Source: Thalassospira lucentensis (GTDB lineage: Bacteria > Pseudomonadota > Alphaproteobacteria > Rhodospirillales > Thalassospiraceae). From it: a DNA stretch of 64,000 bases. Below the pieces are notes generated by a model. That model saw only the letters and a list, made by a program, of their open reading frames with translations. It was not told where the DNA came from and made no database searches. The translations under genes and the position numbers were made by a program. Location: assembly GCF_011806425.1 (NCBI RefSeq), contig NZ_JAATOV010000006.1, forward strand, positions 124,001 through 188,000. Reading direction: 5' to 3'. This document shows, one piece after another, positions 9,126 through 16,536 of this stretch (positions within the stretch are counted from its first letter, which is position 1; every line of letters starts with the position of its first letter).

Positions 9126-9440
9126 TTATTTTATTGGAGAGAAGTTGGTTGCATACATTATTTTTGTTTCCTGCTTTTCAAGCATCTCCAGGGCCTTGGG
9201 CAGAAAATCAGTTTTCCATTCCGCGTCATCATAGAGCGCTTTTCGTTTGAGAGCGCGTTGATCAAGACTATCGTAGCGCCAAATATGGATGACCTGATTG
9301 AGCTCGCCGATATCGGTAAACCAGTAACCAACCAGTTCAGCGTAACGTTTGAGGATCGGCAGGCCTACGGACTCAAAATGGTCCATATAGGCGCCGATCC
9401 AGCCGGGCCGGATCGTATAGGTTCGCATTTCGAAATACAT
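9126..9440 (-). CDS. NIPSNAP family protein
   Basis: 104-residue protein of the NIPSNAP family (dimeric alpha-beta barrel fold). Marks are the start MYFEMRTYTIRPG, the central YWFTDIGELNQVIHIWRYDS and the DAEWKTDFLPKALEML segment. NIPSNAP proteins are small soluble proteins of unclear biochemical role; several bacterial ones sit near catabolic genes. Here it lies between the ribosomal rplI terminator and the dnaB upstream region, a place where rplI is usually followed directly by dnaB, so it appears to be an insertion into a conserved order. Its own terminator is not obvious. Confidence 0.85.
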   Translation of the reverse strand: MYFEMRTYTIRPGWIGAYMDHFESVGLPILKRYAELVGYWFTDIGELNQVIHIWRYDSLDQRALKRKALYDDAEWKTDFLPKALEMLEKQETKIMYATNFSPIK

Positions 9441-9510
9441 TCAGCAATTTTCCTTGTCTTGAGATATGTCAGGCAGATCGCCGGTTGTTTGCATACAGTG
9501 AAATTCGGGC

Positions 9511-9546
9511 AAAAGAAAACGGCACATCCGTTAGGACATGCCGTTT
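9511..9546 (-). terminator. Intrinsic terminator of the rpsF-rplI operon
   Basis: On the minus strand a 13-base arm (AAACGGCATGTCC) pairs with its partner across a four-base loop with two mismatches, and is followed by TTTTCTTTT. It starts about 28 bases after the rplI stop. Confidence 0.85.
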
Positions 9547-9574
9547 CCCAAAAGCCGTCGAAAAAGACCAGCGC

Positions 9575-10186
9575 TTAGGCGTTGGTTTGTTCTTCGTTCG
9601 GAGCATCTGCAGACGCTTCTTCAGGGACTTCCCCTTCGAAGAGTTCTTCAGCAGCTTCAAGAGCTTCTTCTTCTTCCGCTTCCATTTCCTCGATGGTGCC
9701 AAGGACAGCAGAACCTTTACGGAGCTGTTCAGCGGCATCTTCTTCGGAACGTGCAACGTTGGCGGTCACTTCAACAGCGACTTCCGGGTGCAGGTTGATT
9801 TTTACCTGGTGCAGACCAAGGTTTTTGATCGGCTGATCAAGAACAACCTGGGTACGGGCAACAGTGAAGCCTGCTTCGGTTACTGCGTTTGAAATGTCAC
9901 GCGCGGTTACCGAGCCGTAAAGCTGGCCAACGTCGGATGCCTGACGAACGAGGGTAACAGCAAGTTCACCCATGTTCGAGGCAACCGCTTCGGCTTCTTT
10001 GCGGCGGTCAAGGTTGTCAGCTTCGAGCTGTGCTTTCTGTGCTTCAAACACCGAAAGGTTTGCTTTGGTTGCACGAAGGGCCATGCCCTGCGGCAGCAAG
10101 CGGTTGCGGGCGTGGCCCGGCTTGACAGTGACTACGTCACCCATCTGACCGAGTTTTTCTACCCGCTGGAGCAGAATAACTTCCAT
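9575..10186 (-). CDS. rplI: 50S ribosomal protein L9 with long acidic C-terminal tail
   Basis: Large-subunit protein L9, binding 23S rRNA near the L1 stalk. Residues 1-150 match the family: [19 protein letters not shown] at the N-terminus, [13 protein letters not shown], then the connecting helix and C-terminal domain. The 203-residue length exceeds the usual 149 because of a tail of about 45 residues very rich in Glu and Ala, a feature I recall from other alphaproteobacteria. The ATG at 10186 overlaps the upstream stop (TGATG) and has GGAGG seven bases away, so it is preferred over the GTG three bases earlier. Confidence 0.95.
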   Translation of the reverse strand: MEVILLQRVEKLGQMGDVVTVKPGHARNRLLPQGMALRATKANLSVFEAQKAQLEADNLDRRKEAEAVASNMGELAVTLVRQASDVGQLYGSVTARDISNAVTEAGFTVARTQVVLDQPIKNLGLHQVKINLHPEVAVEVTANVARSEEDAAEQLRKGSAVLGTIEEMEAEEEEALEAAEELFEGEVPEEASADAPNEEQTNA

Positions 10187-11127
10187 CACCGATCCTCCTC
10201 ATTGCTACGGGTCATCGGTTCTTTCCCCCGCAGCCTGATTAAATGCTCAACAATTCCAAGTCCGGTGATCGCAACAAACGACCAACTAGACAGAACCGCG
10301 ACGATGTAAAACACCGTCAGAATCATACGTTTTTGCGGCCATCGGGCTGCCTGCCCATGTACCAGTGCCAATCCCTGAAACAGGAACGGCACCGCCAGTA
10401 CCACCGCGACGTTTCGCGCCACATAAGCCAGTGAACCATCGGCAAAGCCGACCGTAAAACCAGCCAAGGCAAACGCAAATAATGACCAACCAGGCAAGGC
10501 AAAAGCCGATAATTTTGGTGTCGGACGCAGGTTTTTGCCTGCACGTACCAAAATTGCCTGTGCGATTGCGGCATTGGCAAACAGCATTAAAAGCCAGCTT
10601 ACCGCAGCAATCGCCGGGAAATACGTCTGGAACATCCCAATCAGACCCTGAACATCGGACGTCATAGGGACGCCCATTTCCGAGTACATCTGGTTTAGGA
10701 ATTGCGAAATGAATTCCTGAATATCCAGACCTTCCGCCGTCAGTGTTCCGGTAATGAAAATCATCACCGTCGCGACCATGACGGCCATGACGCTTACGAC
10801 AATTCCGGAAGGCAGAAAGGCAACTTTGCCATTTTGATCCTTCCGAATGACCAGCGCCATGCGGGTCAACAACATCGCCGGTCCGGCAAACACGACCAAA
10901 AAGACCGTGAAAGGCAGTAATCCCCCCAAAAGAATAAGGGCACTACATGCGGCAAATGCCGCAACCAGCAGGCGTTTGGGCCCTTGCCACAACCCCGTAA
11001 GGAGAAGTGGCAGATGCCCGAAATATGAGAGCAAAAGCGCAACCGGGTTACCCGAAAGAACCAGAAGAAACAGGACGGCACTGCCTAGTCCTGCGCCAAT
11101 AGCTATTAGGGTGTCACGTTGCATCAT
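10186..11127 (-). CDS. DUF2232 family membrane protein
   Basis: 313-residue integral membrane protein with about eight hydrophobic segments, matching the DUF2232 (YybS-like) family found between rpsR and rplI in alphaproteobacteria. The N-terminus [20 protein letters not shown] leads straight into a membrane helix. It overlaps rplI by one base and follows rpsR by 45 bases, so it is co-transcribed with ribosomal protein genes. Function is unknown; the location suggests only a growth-linked expression pattern. The C-terminus is a short basic and acidic cytoplasmic tail. Confidence 0.85.
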   Translation of the reverse strand: MMQRDTLIAIGAGLGSAVLFLLVLSGNPVALLLSYFGHLPLLLTGLWQGPKRLLVAAFAACSALILLGGLLPFTVFLVVFAGPAMLLTRMALVIRKDQNGKVAFLPSGIVVSVMAVMVATVMIFITGTLTAEGLDIQEFISQFLNQMYSEMGVPMTSDVQGLIGMFQTYFPAIAAVSWLLMLFANAAIAQAILVRAGKNLRPTPKLSAFALPGWSLFAFALAGFTVGFADGSLAYVARNVAVVLAVPFLFQGLALVHGQAARWPQKRMILTVFYIVAVLSSWSFVAITGLGIVEHLIRLRGKEPMTRSNEEDR

Positions 11128-11172
11128 TTACTCCCGGCCCGAGACCAGTAAACGGGTCTCTTGCCGACTGCC

Positions 11173-11406
11173 TCAGACCTGATCTGAGTAAGGCAGCAGC
11201 GCCAGGAAACGTGCACGTTTAATGGCTTTTGCCAGTTCGCGCTGTTTCTTGGCCGAAACCGCAGTGATACGGCTCGGAACGATTTTGCCGCGTTCGGAAA
11301 CGAAACGCTGCAGCAGTTTGACATCTTTGTAGTCAATCTTCGGCGCATCCGCACCCGAGAACGGGCAGGTTTTGCGACGACGGAAAAACAGACGACGTCC
11401 AGCCAT
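11173..11406 (-). CDS. rpsR: 30S ribosomal protein S18
   Basis: 77-residue small-subunit protein S18, which pairs with S6 on the 30S platform. The [10 protein letters not shown] segment, the [20 protein letters not shown] core and the [10 protein letters not shown] end are characteristic. It follows rpsF by 22 bases. A hairpin (CTCAGA and TCTGAG arms) covers its 3' end, and a second (GAGACC and GGTCTC, 11141-11160) lies before DUF2232; these may tune expression between the two. Confidence 0.97.
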   Translation of the reverse strand: MAGRRLFFRRRKTCPFSGADAPKIDYKDVKLLQRFVSERGKIVPSRITAVSAKKQRELAKAIKRARFLALLPYSDQV

Positions 11407-11428
11407 GATATAATCTCCTCGCTATCTG

Positions 11429-11806
11429 TTAGCCGTTTTGACGGGGACCGCCGCGACGATTACCGCCACGACCGCCGCGCTCGTCGCGGTTACGCAGAAT
11501 TGCTGACTGCTCTTCTTCGAACTCGTCAACTTTGACAGTCATCTGACGCAGAACGTCTTCGTTCAGGCGCATCTGACGCTCATATTCCGCGATCGTTGCG
11601 TGATCGGCTTCAATCTGGAAGAGAGTATAGTGGCCTTTGCGGTTCTTCTTGACACGGTATGTCAGGGAACGCAGACCCCAATATTCGGTTTTAGCAATCT
11701 TGCCGCCGAGACCTTCAACGGTCTGGACCAGCTTTTCGTTCAGGCTTTCGACCTGTGCGGTCGAGAAGTCCTGACGTGCGATGAACACGCTTTCGTACTT
11801 GCTCAT
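11429..11806 (-). CDS. rpsF: 30S ribosomal protein S6
   Basis: Small-subunit protein S6. The start at 11806 gives MSKYESVFIARQDFS, the normal N-terminus; the 14 additional upstream codons fall in the structured leader. Family segments include EYWGLRSLTYRVKKNRKGHY. The 125-residue protein ends in a Gly/Arg-rich tail (RGGRGGNRRGG). An AGGAG ribosome site precedes the ATG. First gene of rpsF-rpsR-DUF2232-rplI. Confidence 0.97.
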   Translation of the reverse strand: MSKYESVFIARQDFSTAQVESLNEKLVQTVEGLGGKIAKTEYWGLRSLTYRVKKNRKGHYTLFQIEADHATIAEYERQMRLNEDVLRQMTVKVDEFEEEQSAILRNRDERGGRGGNRRGGPRQNG

Positions 11807-11842
11807 AATACTCCTAATCACTCCTTTTGGCTTATCTCTTCC

Positions 11843-11904
11843 TGACATGACCTCATGTCATGCAGGCATAGCCGGGCAATCCCGGCAAGGAGCCGTGAGA
11901 CGGC
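11843..11904 (-). promoter_or_regulatory. Structured leader of rpsF mRNA
   Basis: The untranslated leader between the promoter and rpsF contains three successive hairpins on the minus strand: GCCGT/ACGGC (about 11892-11904), GCCGGG/CCCGGC with a four-base loop (11871-11886), and the perfect TGACATGA/TCATGTCA with a two-base loop (11843-11860). S6:S18 autoregulatory leaders are known upstream of rpsF in many bacteria; whether this one belongs to that class is inference. Confidence 0.55.
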
Positions 11905-11906
11905 GG

Positions 11907-11934
11907 AATATACACTTTTCGCCCATTAGTGCAA
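11907..11934 (-). promoter_or_regulatory. Sigma-70 type promoter of rpsF operon
   Basis: On the minus strand TTGCAC (11934-11929), a 16-base spacer and TATATT (11912-11907) form a good vegetative promoter. Transcription would start near 11900, giving a leader of about 95 bases. Confidence 0.75.
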
Positions 11935-12252
11935 CGCCAAATGCATGTTTTCCACAGGCGGGCGCATTTCCGTGCAAATGCGCGCTATGCGTTGGTTTTG
12001 ATCTGTTTCAGGCCATTATCAGCGTGTTTTTAAGTGTTGCACTTTTCAAAGGTCGGTTATGCGTGAAGTGGTTCACACTTGAAACAAAAAGTTCAAGAGA
12101 GTACGCCTGTTAGCATTCGTTGGTTCGATAATGCCCGGTTGTTGCTTGGTTTTCCCGTTTAAATCGCGGGTGAATTTCTGGCAAAATCCGTCGGGCTTTT
12201 TGTGTTCTTATCGCGAACCAAAACACTGTCTTTTATTACCTGTGGTTTTGTA
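11935..12252. other. Intergenic stretch between rpsF promoter and clc
   Basis: About 320 bases separating two divergent genes. I see no supported coding frame and no clear -35/-10 pair for the plus-strand clc gene. A possible GTG start for clc lies at 12202. Confidence 0.5.
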
Positions 12253-14046
12253 ATGGTAGAACCTTCTATTGATGCTGCGTCTTCGCGCAGGGCATCCATG
12301 CTAACAGTTTGTTTGTTGGCGCTTGTGGTTGGTGTTGTCACCGGTTACGGCGCGGTCGCATTCCGTGCGCTGGTTGCCCTTATTCATAACGTCGCCTTTT
12401 ATGGCGTTTTTTCCATCGACTATGATGCAAACTTGCTGACCGCGCCCAGCACCTGGGGCCCGTTGGTTATTCTGGTGCCGGTGATCGGTGGCATGTTTGT
12501 TGTTTTCCTTGTCAACACGTTCGCACCCGAAGCCAAAGGCCACGGGGTGCCCGAGGTGATGAACGCCATTTATTTCGAACAGGGCCGTATTCGCCCGATG
12601 GTGGCGTTGGTCAAGTCGGTTGCATCTTCGCTGTCGATTGGCACCGGGGCATCGGTGGGCCGCGAAGGGCCGATCATTCAGATCGGGTCGTCGTTGGGCT
12701 CAAGCATTGCGCAAATGTTTAATTTGCAAACCGGACAACGCATTACATTGCTTGCCGCCGGGGCAGGGGCCGGGATTGCCGCGACCTTTAATACCCCACT
12801 TGGTGCAGTGTTGTTTGCCATCGAACTTATGATGCCAGAAGTTTCAACACGGACCTTTTTGCCGGTTGTCATTGCAACGGGTGCGGCGACCTATATCGGG
12901 CGCATTTCGTTTGGTTTGGCACCTGCATTTGAAGTGCCCTTGGCCGCCGTGCCGCAAGTATCGGCTGTCGATCTTCAGGCGCTTATTGTCTATGTGGTTC
13001 TGGGACTTTTGTGTGGTGTTGCGGCATGGGCCTTGATCCGATCCATGCTGGTGACCAGCACGCTGTTTAAAAAGATGCCGGGCAATGATTACACCCGCCA
13101 TGCGGTTGGCATGCTGTCGATCGGCATCCTGATGTATGTTTTGCTGCTGACCGGTGGCAATTACTATGTCGATGGTGTCGGGTACGGCGTTATTCAGGAA
13201 ATCCTGCGCGGGACGATGACGTCCTTGCCGTTGCTGATTATGCTGTTCTTTGCCAAGCTTTATGCCACGTCGGTCAGTATCGGGTCCGGGGCATCTGGTG
13301 GCGTTTTCTCGCCGTCGCTGTTTGTTGGGGCGACCCTTGGCGCGGTTGTCGGTATTGTCGGGAACTTGATTTTCCCGGATGCTGGCATTACGCCGGTTGA
13401 GTTTGCGCTTGTGGGCATGGGCGGTGTTGTTGCGGCAGGGACTGGTGCGGCAATGACGGCAATCATCATGATTTTCGAGATGACCCGTGACTATAATATC
13501 ATTGTGCCGCTGGTTGTGGCGGTTGCGATTGCGCTTGGTTTCCGTCGCATGATCATCAGCGAGACGATCTATACGTCGAAACTGGTGTTGCGCGGGCGTA
13601 ATATCCCCAAAGAACGTCACAGCAATATGTTCATGGTGCATCCGGTGCGTGAAATCATGACATCCGAGCAGATCTATATTGATGCGTCTTTGCGCGTTTC
13701 CGAGGCGATTGAAAAAATCGGCCCATCACCGGCGGCAAAGCCCCTTGTTGTGATGGCGGGTGACCGTATTGCCGGTGTTATTCCTGATGTGACCGCGCTT
13801 TATTCGATTGCCGGGGATCAGGGGCAAAAGGCGCTTAAGGAAGTGATCAAAGAGGACTTCGTCGTCGTGGTCGATGATATGAACATGTATGACGTGATCA
13901 AACGCATGGAGCGCCGTAAGGCAAGGGCCGCGGTTGTGGTCCGTCCGTGCCGCGGTGTGCCGCGTCAGGAAGATGTTCAGGGCGTAATCACGAAGTCGCA
14001 TATCGCCGATAGCGTGGTTTCAAGCATGCAGCATTATATTGGCTAA
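12253..14046 (+). CDS. CLC family chloride channel/transporter with CBS domains
   Basis: Ten or more membrane helices between about residues 16 and 430 form the CLC fold, followed by a paired CBS domain (about 470-590) that usually binds adenine nucleotides. Visible motifs are GHGVPEVMN in the first anion-binding region, GREGP with gating Glu138, and GSGASGGVFSPSLF. In the helix FAIELMMPEV, Glu191 is followed by Leu192 where the E. coli ClC-ec1 antiporter has its internal proton glutamate (Glu203), so coupling to protons is uncertain. The start is ambiguous: the ATG at 12253 or a GTG at 12202, neither with a strong ribosome site. Transcribed alone; terminator follows. Confidence 0.93.
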   Translation: MVEPSIDAASSRRASMLTVCLLALVVGVVTGYGAVAFRALVALIHNVAFYGVFSIDYDANLLTAPSTWGPLVILVPVIGGMFVVFLVNTFAPEAKGHGVPEVMNAIYFEQGRIRPMVALVKSVASSLSIGTGASVGREGPIIQIGSSLGSSIAQMFNLQTGQRITLLAAGAGAGIAATFNTPLGAVLFAIELMMPEVSTRTFLPVVIATGAATYIGRISFGLAPAFEVPLAAVPQVSAVDLQALIVYVVLGLLCGVAAWALIRSMLVTSTLFKKMPGNDYTRHAVGMLSIGILMYVLLLTGGNYYVDGVGYGVIQEILRGTMTSLPLLIMLFFAKLYATSVSIGSGASGGVFSPSLFVGATLGAVVGIVGNLIFPDAGITPVEFALVGMGGVVAAGTGAAMTAIIMIFEMTRDYNIIVPLVVAVAIALGFRRMIISETIYTSKLVLRGRNIPKERHSNMFMVHPVREIMTSEQIYIDASLRVSEAIEKIGPSPAAKPLVVMAGDRIAGVIPDVTALYSIAGDQGQKALKEVIKEDFVVVVDDMNMYDVIKRMERRKARAAVVVRPCRGVPRQEDVQGVITKSHIADSVVSSMQHYIG

Positions 14047-14098
14047 CACATCCATAGCGTGTGCGAATTTGTGCGCTGCATGATAAGAAATCCTTCGG

Positions 14099-14138
14099 GA
14101 AAGGCAGTGGGCATGTCATATATGCCCACTGCCTTTTT
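14099..14138 (+). terminator. Intrinsic terminator after clc
   Basis: A perfect 14-base stem (AAGGCAGTGGGCAT at 14101-14114 and its complement at 14122-14135) with a seven-base loop, followed by TTT on the plus strand and preceded by A residues. Confidence 0.92.
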
Positions 14139-14214
14139 AACTTGAAATAACGATTTTTCGTGCCACTTTCGGGGGCAGAGCCGGAAGCAACAGCGTAAAA
14201 ATACGTATCTGTTC

Positions 14215-14242
14215 TTGACAGTGGGAGCGGGCGCGGTATCAA
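14215..14242 (+). promoter_or_regulatory. Promoter of the fab cluster
   Basis: A consensus TTGACA (14215-14220), 16-base spacer and TATCAA (14237-14242), about 70 bases before the fabD start. Confidence 0.65.
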
Positions 14243-14314
14243 GGTGGCCGCAAATTTGAGGGGCCGATATTCGGCGCAGCCTTCGCATAAGCTGACAAAG
14301 GTATATTAAGTATA

Positions 14315-15256
14315 ATGACACGCGCACTCGTTTTCCCCGGTCAGGGGTCGCAAGCGGTAGGTATGGGCAAGGAACTGGCAGATGCCTTTCCGATTGCCCG
14401 CGAAGTTTTTCAAGAAGTTGATGACGCGCTTTCGCAGAAATTAAGCGCGCTGATGTTCGAAGGGCCGGAAAACGAACTGACCCTGACGGAAAATGCGCAG
14501 CCTGCACTGATGGCTGTCAGCCTTGCCGTTGCACGTGTTTTGGAAAATGAAGGCGGATTTGCCCTGACCGACAAGTGTGATCTTGTTGCGGGGCATTCGC
14601 TTGGCGAGTATTCAGCCCTTTGTGCAGCGGGTACTTTTTCCGTTTCTGACTCAGCGCGTCTTTTGAAAATCCGTGGTCAGGCCATGCAGGCCGCCGTTCC
14701 GGTTGGCGTTGGCGCGATGGCCGCCCTTTTGGGGCTGGATTTCGTTGATGCCGTTGCGGTTGCCGAAGAAGCGGCACAGGGTGAAGTTTGCACCGCGGCC
14801 AACGATAATGCGAATGGTCAGGTTGTTGTATCTGGTCATAAGGACGCTGTTGAGCGTGCGATTGCCATCGCCAAAGAAAAAGGTGCCAAGCGCGCCGTTC
14901 TTTTGCCGGTATCCGCACCGTTCCATTGCTCTTTGATGCAGCCAGCAGCCGATCGTATGGCCGAAGCGCTTGCAGAAGTAACGATGAATGCGCCGGGTAA
15001 ACCGGTTGTTGCCAACGTCACTGCAGAAAAAACTGACAATCCGGAAACCATTCGTAAACTCCTTGTGGAGCAAGTTTGCGGGACAGTGCGCTGGCGCGAG
15101 TCTGTTCTTTATATGAAAGAACAGGGTATTACCGATCTTGTAGAGATTGGCGCAGGCAAAGTTTTGACCGGTATGGTTCGCCGTATTGATCGCGACCTGA
15201 CAGGGACTGCGGTTAACGGCCCGGCCGATATTGAAGCATTCCTCGCCGCGTTGTAA
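14315..15256 (+). CDS. fabD: Malonyl-CoA:ACP transacylase
   Basis: Loads malonyl groups onto acyl carrier protein for fatty acid elongation. The N-terminus TRALVFPGQGSQAVGMGKEL and the GHSLGEYSAL motif with nucleophile Ser95 are diagnostic. The second-half SAPFHCSLM segment carries the catalytic histidine. 313 residues, normal length. AAAGG lies ahead of the ATG. It is the first gene of fabD-fabG-acpP-fabF. Confidence 0.97.
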   Translation: MTRALVFPGQGSQAVGMGKELADAFPIAREVFQEVDDALSQKLSALMFEGPENELTLTENAQPALMAVSLAVARVLENEGGFALTDKCDLVAGHSLGEYSALCAAGTFSVSDSARLLKIRGQAMQAAVPVGVGAMAALLGLDFVDAVAVAEEAAQGEVCTAANDNANGQVVVSGHKDAVERAIAIAKEKGAKRAVLLPVSAPFHCSLMQPAADRMAEALAEVTMNAPGKPVVANVTAEKTDNPETIRKLLVEQVCGTVRWRESVLYMKEQGITDLVEIGAGKVLTGMVRRIDRDLTGTAVNGPADIEAFLAAL

Positions 15257-15299
15257 GTGTGGCGTGACGATTAAGAACCCAAAAAGGGAAAGAAAATTT

Positions 15300-16040
15300 A
15301 TGTTTGATCTTGCAGGGAAAACTGCCCTTGTAACCGGTGCCACAGGTGGTATTGGTGGCGAAATCGCCAAAGTTTTGGCGCAGGCCGGTGCGAAGGTAGC
15401 TCTGTCGGGAACCCGTGCGGAACGTCTTGAAGCCGTTGCCGCCGAAATCGGCGAAAATGCTGTTGTTGTTCCGGCGAACCTTGCCGATACAGAATCGGTT
15501 GACGGTTTGATCAAAGCTGCTGAAGAAGCGCTTGGTGGTCAGCTTGATATTCTGGTTAATAATGCGGGCATCACCCGTGACCAGCTTGCCATGCGTTTGA
15601 AAGATGACGATTGGCAGGCGGTTCTGGATGTGAACCTGACGTCTGCATTCAAGCTTGCACGTAATTCTTTGCGTGGCATGATGAAGCGTCGTCACGGACG
15701 TATTATTAACATCACGTCGATCGTTGGTGTGACCGGTAATCCGGGCCAGACGAACTATGCAGCAGCCAAGGCCGGTATGATCGGTTGGTCAAAATCATTG
15801 GCCCAAGAGGTTGCGGCGCGCGGTATTACTGTTAACTGTGTGGCACCGGGCTTTATTACGACGGCCATGACCGATGAGATCGGTGACGCGCAGAAAGAAA
15901 AACTTTTGGCAGGTATTCCTGCCGGTCGCATGGGCGACAGCAAAGAGATCGCAGCAGCGGTTCTGTTTCTTGCCAGTGACGAAGCTTCTTATGTCACAGG
16001 ACAGACCTTGCATGTGAATGGCGGAATGGCGATGATTTAA
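15300..16040 (+). CDS. fabG: 3-oxoacyl-ACP reductase
   Basis: NADPH-dependent reductase of the first reductive step in fatty acid elongation. The ATG at 15300 gives MFDLAGKTALVTGATGGIGG with a GGGAAAGAAAA ribosome region; the longer frame to 15231 overlaps fabD and is not used. The NNAGITRD motif, the serine in INITSIVGVTGN, Tyr153 and Lys157 complete the active site. 246 residues. It lies 43 bases after fabD. Confidence 0.97.
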   Translation: MFDLAGKTALVTGATGGIGGEIAKVLAQAGAKVALSGTRAERLEAVAAEIGENAVVVPANLADTESVDGLIKAAEEALGGQLDILVNNAGITRDQLAMRLKDDDWQAVLDVNLTSAFKLARNSLRGMMKRRHGRIINITSIVGVTGNPGQTNYAAAKAGMIGWSKSLAQEVAARGITVNCVAPGFITTAMTDEIGDAQKEKLLAGIPAGRMGDSKEIAAAVLFLASDEASYVTGQTLHVNGGMAMI

Positions 16041-16095
16041 CCCGTTGCGGGTTGCTTGCTTTTCTGTTTAAAAGAGGCCGCTATAAAAAATCTTG

Positions 16096-16201
16096 AAACC
16101 GGCAATAGGTATTGTCGGTTTCCGGTCCCAGGAAGTTCCTTCAATAGGGGGAGCAGACCGGGACCACGCAAACGATAACTGACAGAAAACCTATTGAAGG
16201 A
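16096..16201 (+). promoter_or_regulatory. acpP leader with RBS-sequestering stem and competing hairpin
   Basis: The fabG-acpP gap holds two structures. A 12-pair hairpin spans 16096-16121 (AAACCGGCAATA against TATTGTCGGTTT, one G-U pair). A long-range 12-base perfect complement joins 16137-16148 (TCCTTCAATAGG) to 16190-16201 (CCTATTGAAGGA). The right arm contains the acpP Shine-Dalgarno GAAGGA, eight bases before the ATG at 16210. The heptamer CAATAGG occurs twice (16103-16109 and 16142-16148), and both copies can pair with CCTATTG of the right arm, so alternative folds are possible. A regulatory role is inference. Confidence 0.55.
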
Positions 16202-16209
16202 TTTGAACT

Positions 16210-16446
16210 ATGAGTGATGTCGCAGATCGCGTGAAGAAGATCGTTGTCGAACACCTTGGTGTTGAAGAAGACAAGGTCACTGAAAACGCCAGCTTCATCG
16301 ACGATCTGGGCGCAGACAGCCTGGACACTGTCGAGCTGGTTATGGCGTTTGAAGAAGAATTTGGTTGCGAAATCCCTGATGACGCAGCTGAGAAAATTCT
16401 GACCGTCAAAGACGCGATTGACTTCATCGAAAAAGCTAACAGCTAA
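16210..16446 (+). CDS. acpP: Acyl carrier protein
   Basis: 78-residue acidic carrier protein of fatty acid synthesis. The [15 protein letters not shown] motif holds Ser37, the 4'-phosphopantetheine attachment site. GAAGGA lies eight bases ahead of the ATG, within a strong potential stem. A terminator follows immediately, so acpP can be made in excess of downstream fabF. Confidence 0.98.
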   Translation: MSDVADRVKKIVVEHLGVEEDKVTENASFIDDLGADSLDTVELVMAFEEEFGCEIPDDAAEKILTVKDAIDFIEKANS

Positions 16447-16462
16447 TTTTGCTGTGAGACAT

Positions 16463-16500
16463 GGGCGCCAGAGGGCATCCTCAGGCGCCCTTTTCGTCTT
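16463..16500 (+). terminator. Terminator between acpP and fabF
   Basis: A 12-base stem with one mismatch (GGGCGCCAGAGG against CCTCAGGCGCCC, loop GCAT) followed by TTTTCGTCTTT. It likely gives partial termination, since fabF starts only 36 bases later. Confidence 0.88.
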
Positions 16501-16536
16501 TGCTGGATTATTCATAAAATAAAGGCGTAGTGCGGG

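Noticed and set aside
12844-13641. Long antisense open frame (265 codons) opposite clc
   Set aside because: Low-complexity His/Asn/Gln-rich translation typical of antisense to a membrane protein gene; the plus-strand CLC motifs are unmistakable.
16041-16075. AACCCG-TTG-CGGGTT followed by T-rich sequence as a fabG terminator
   Set aside because: The stem is only six pairs and the T-run is broken, so it was not listed as a terminator; it may only cause pausing.
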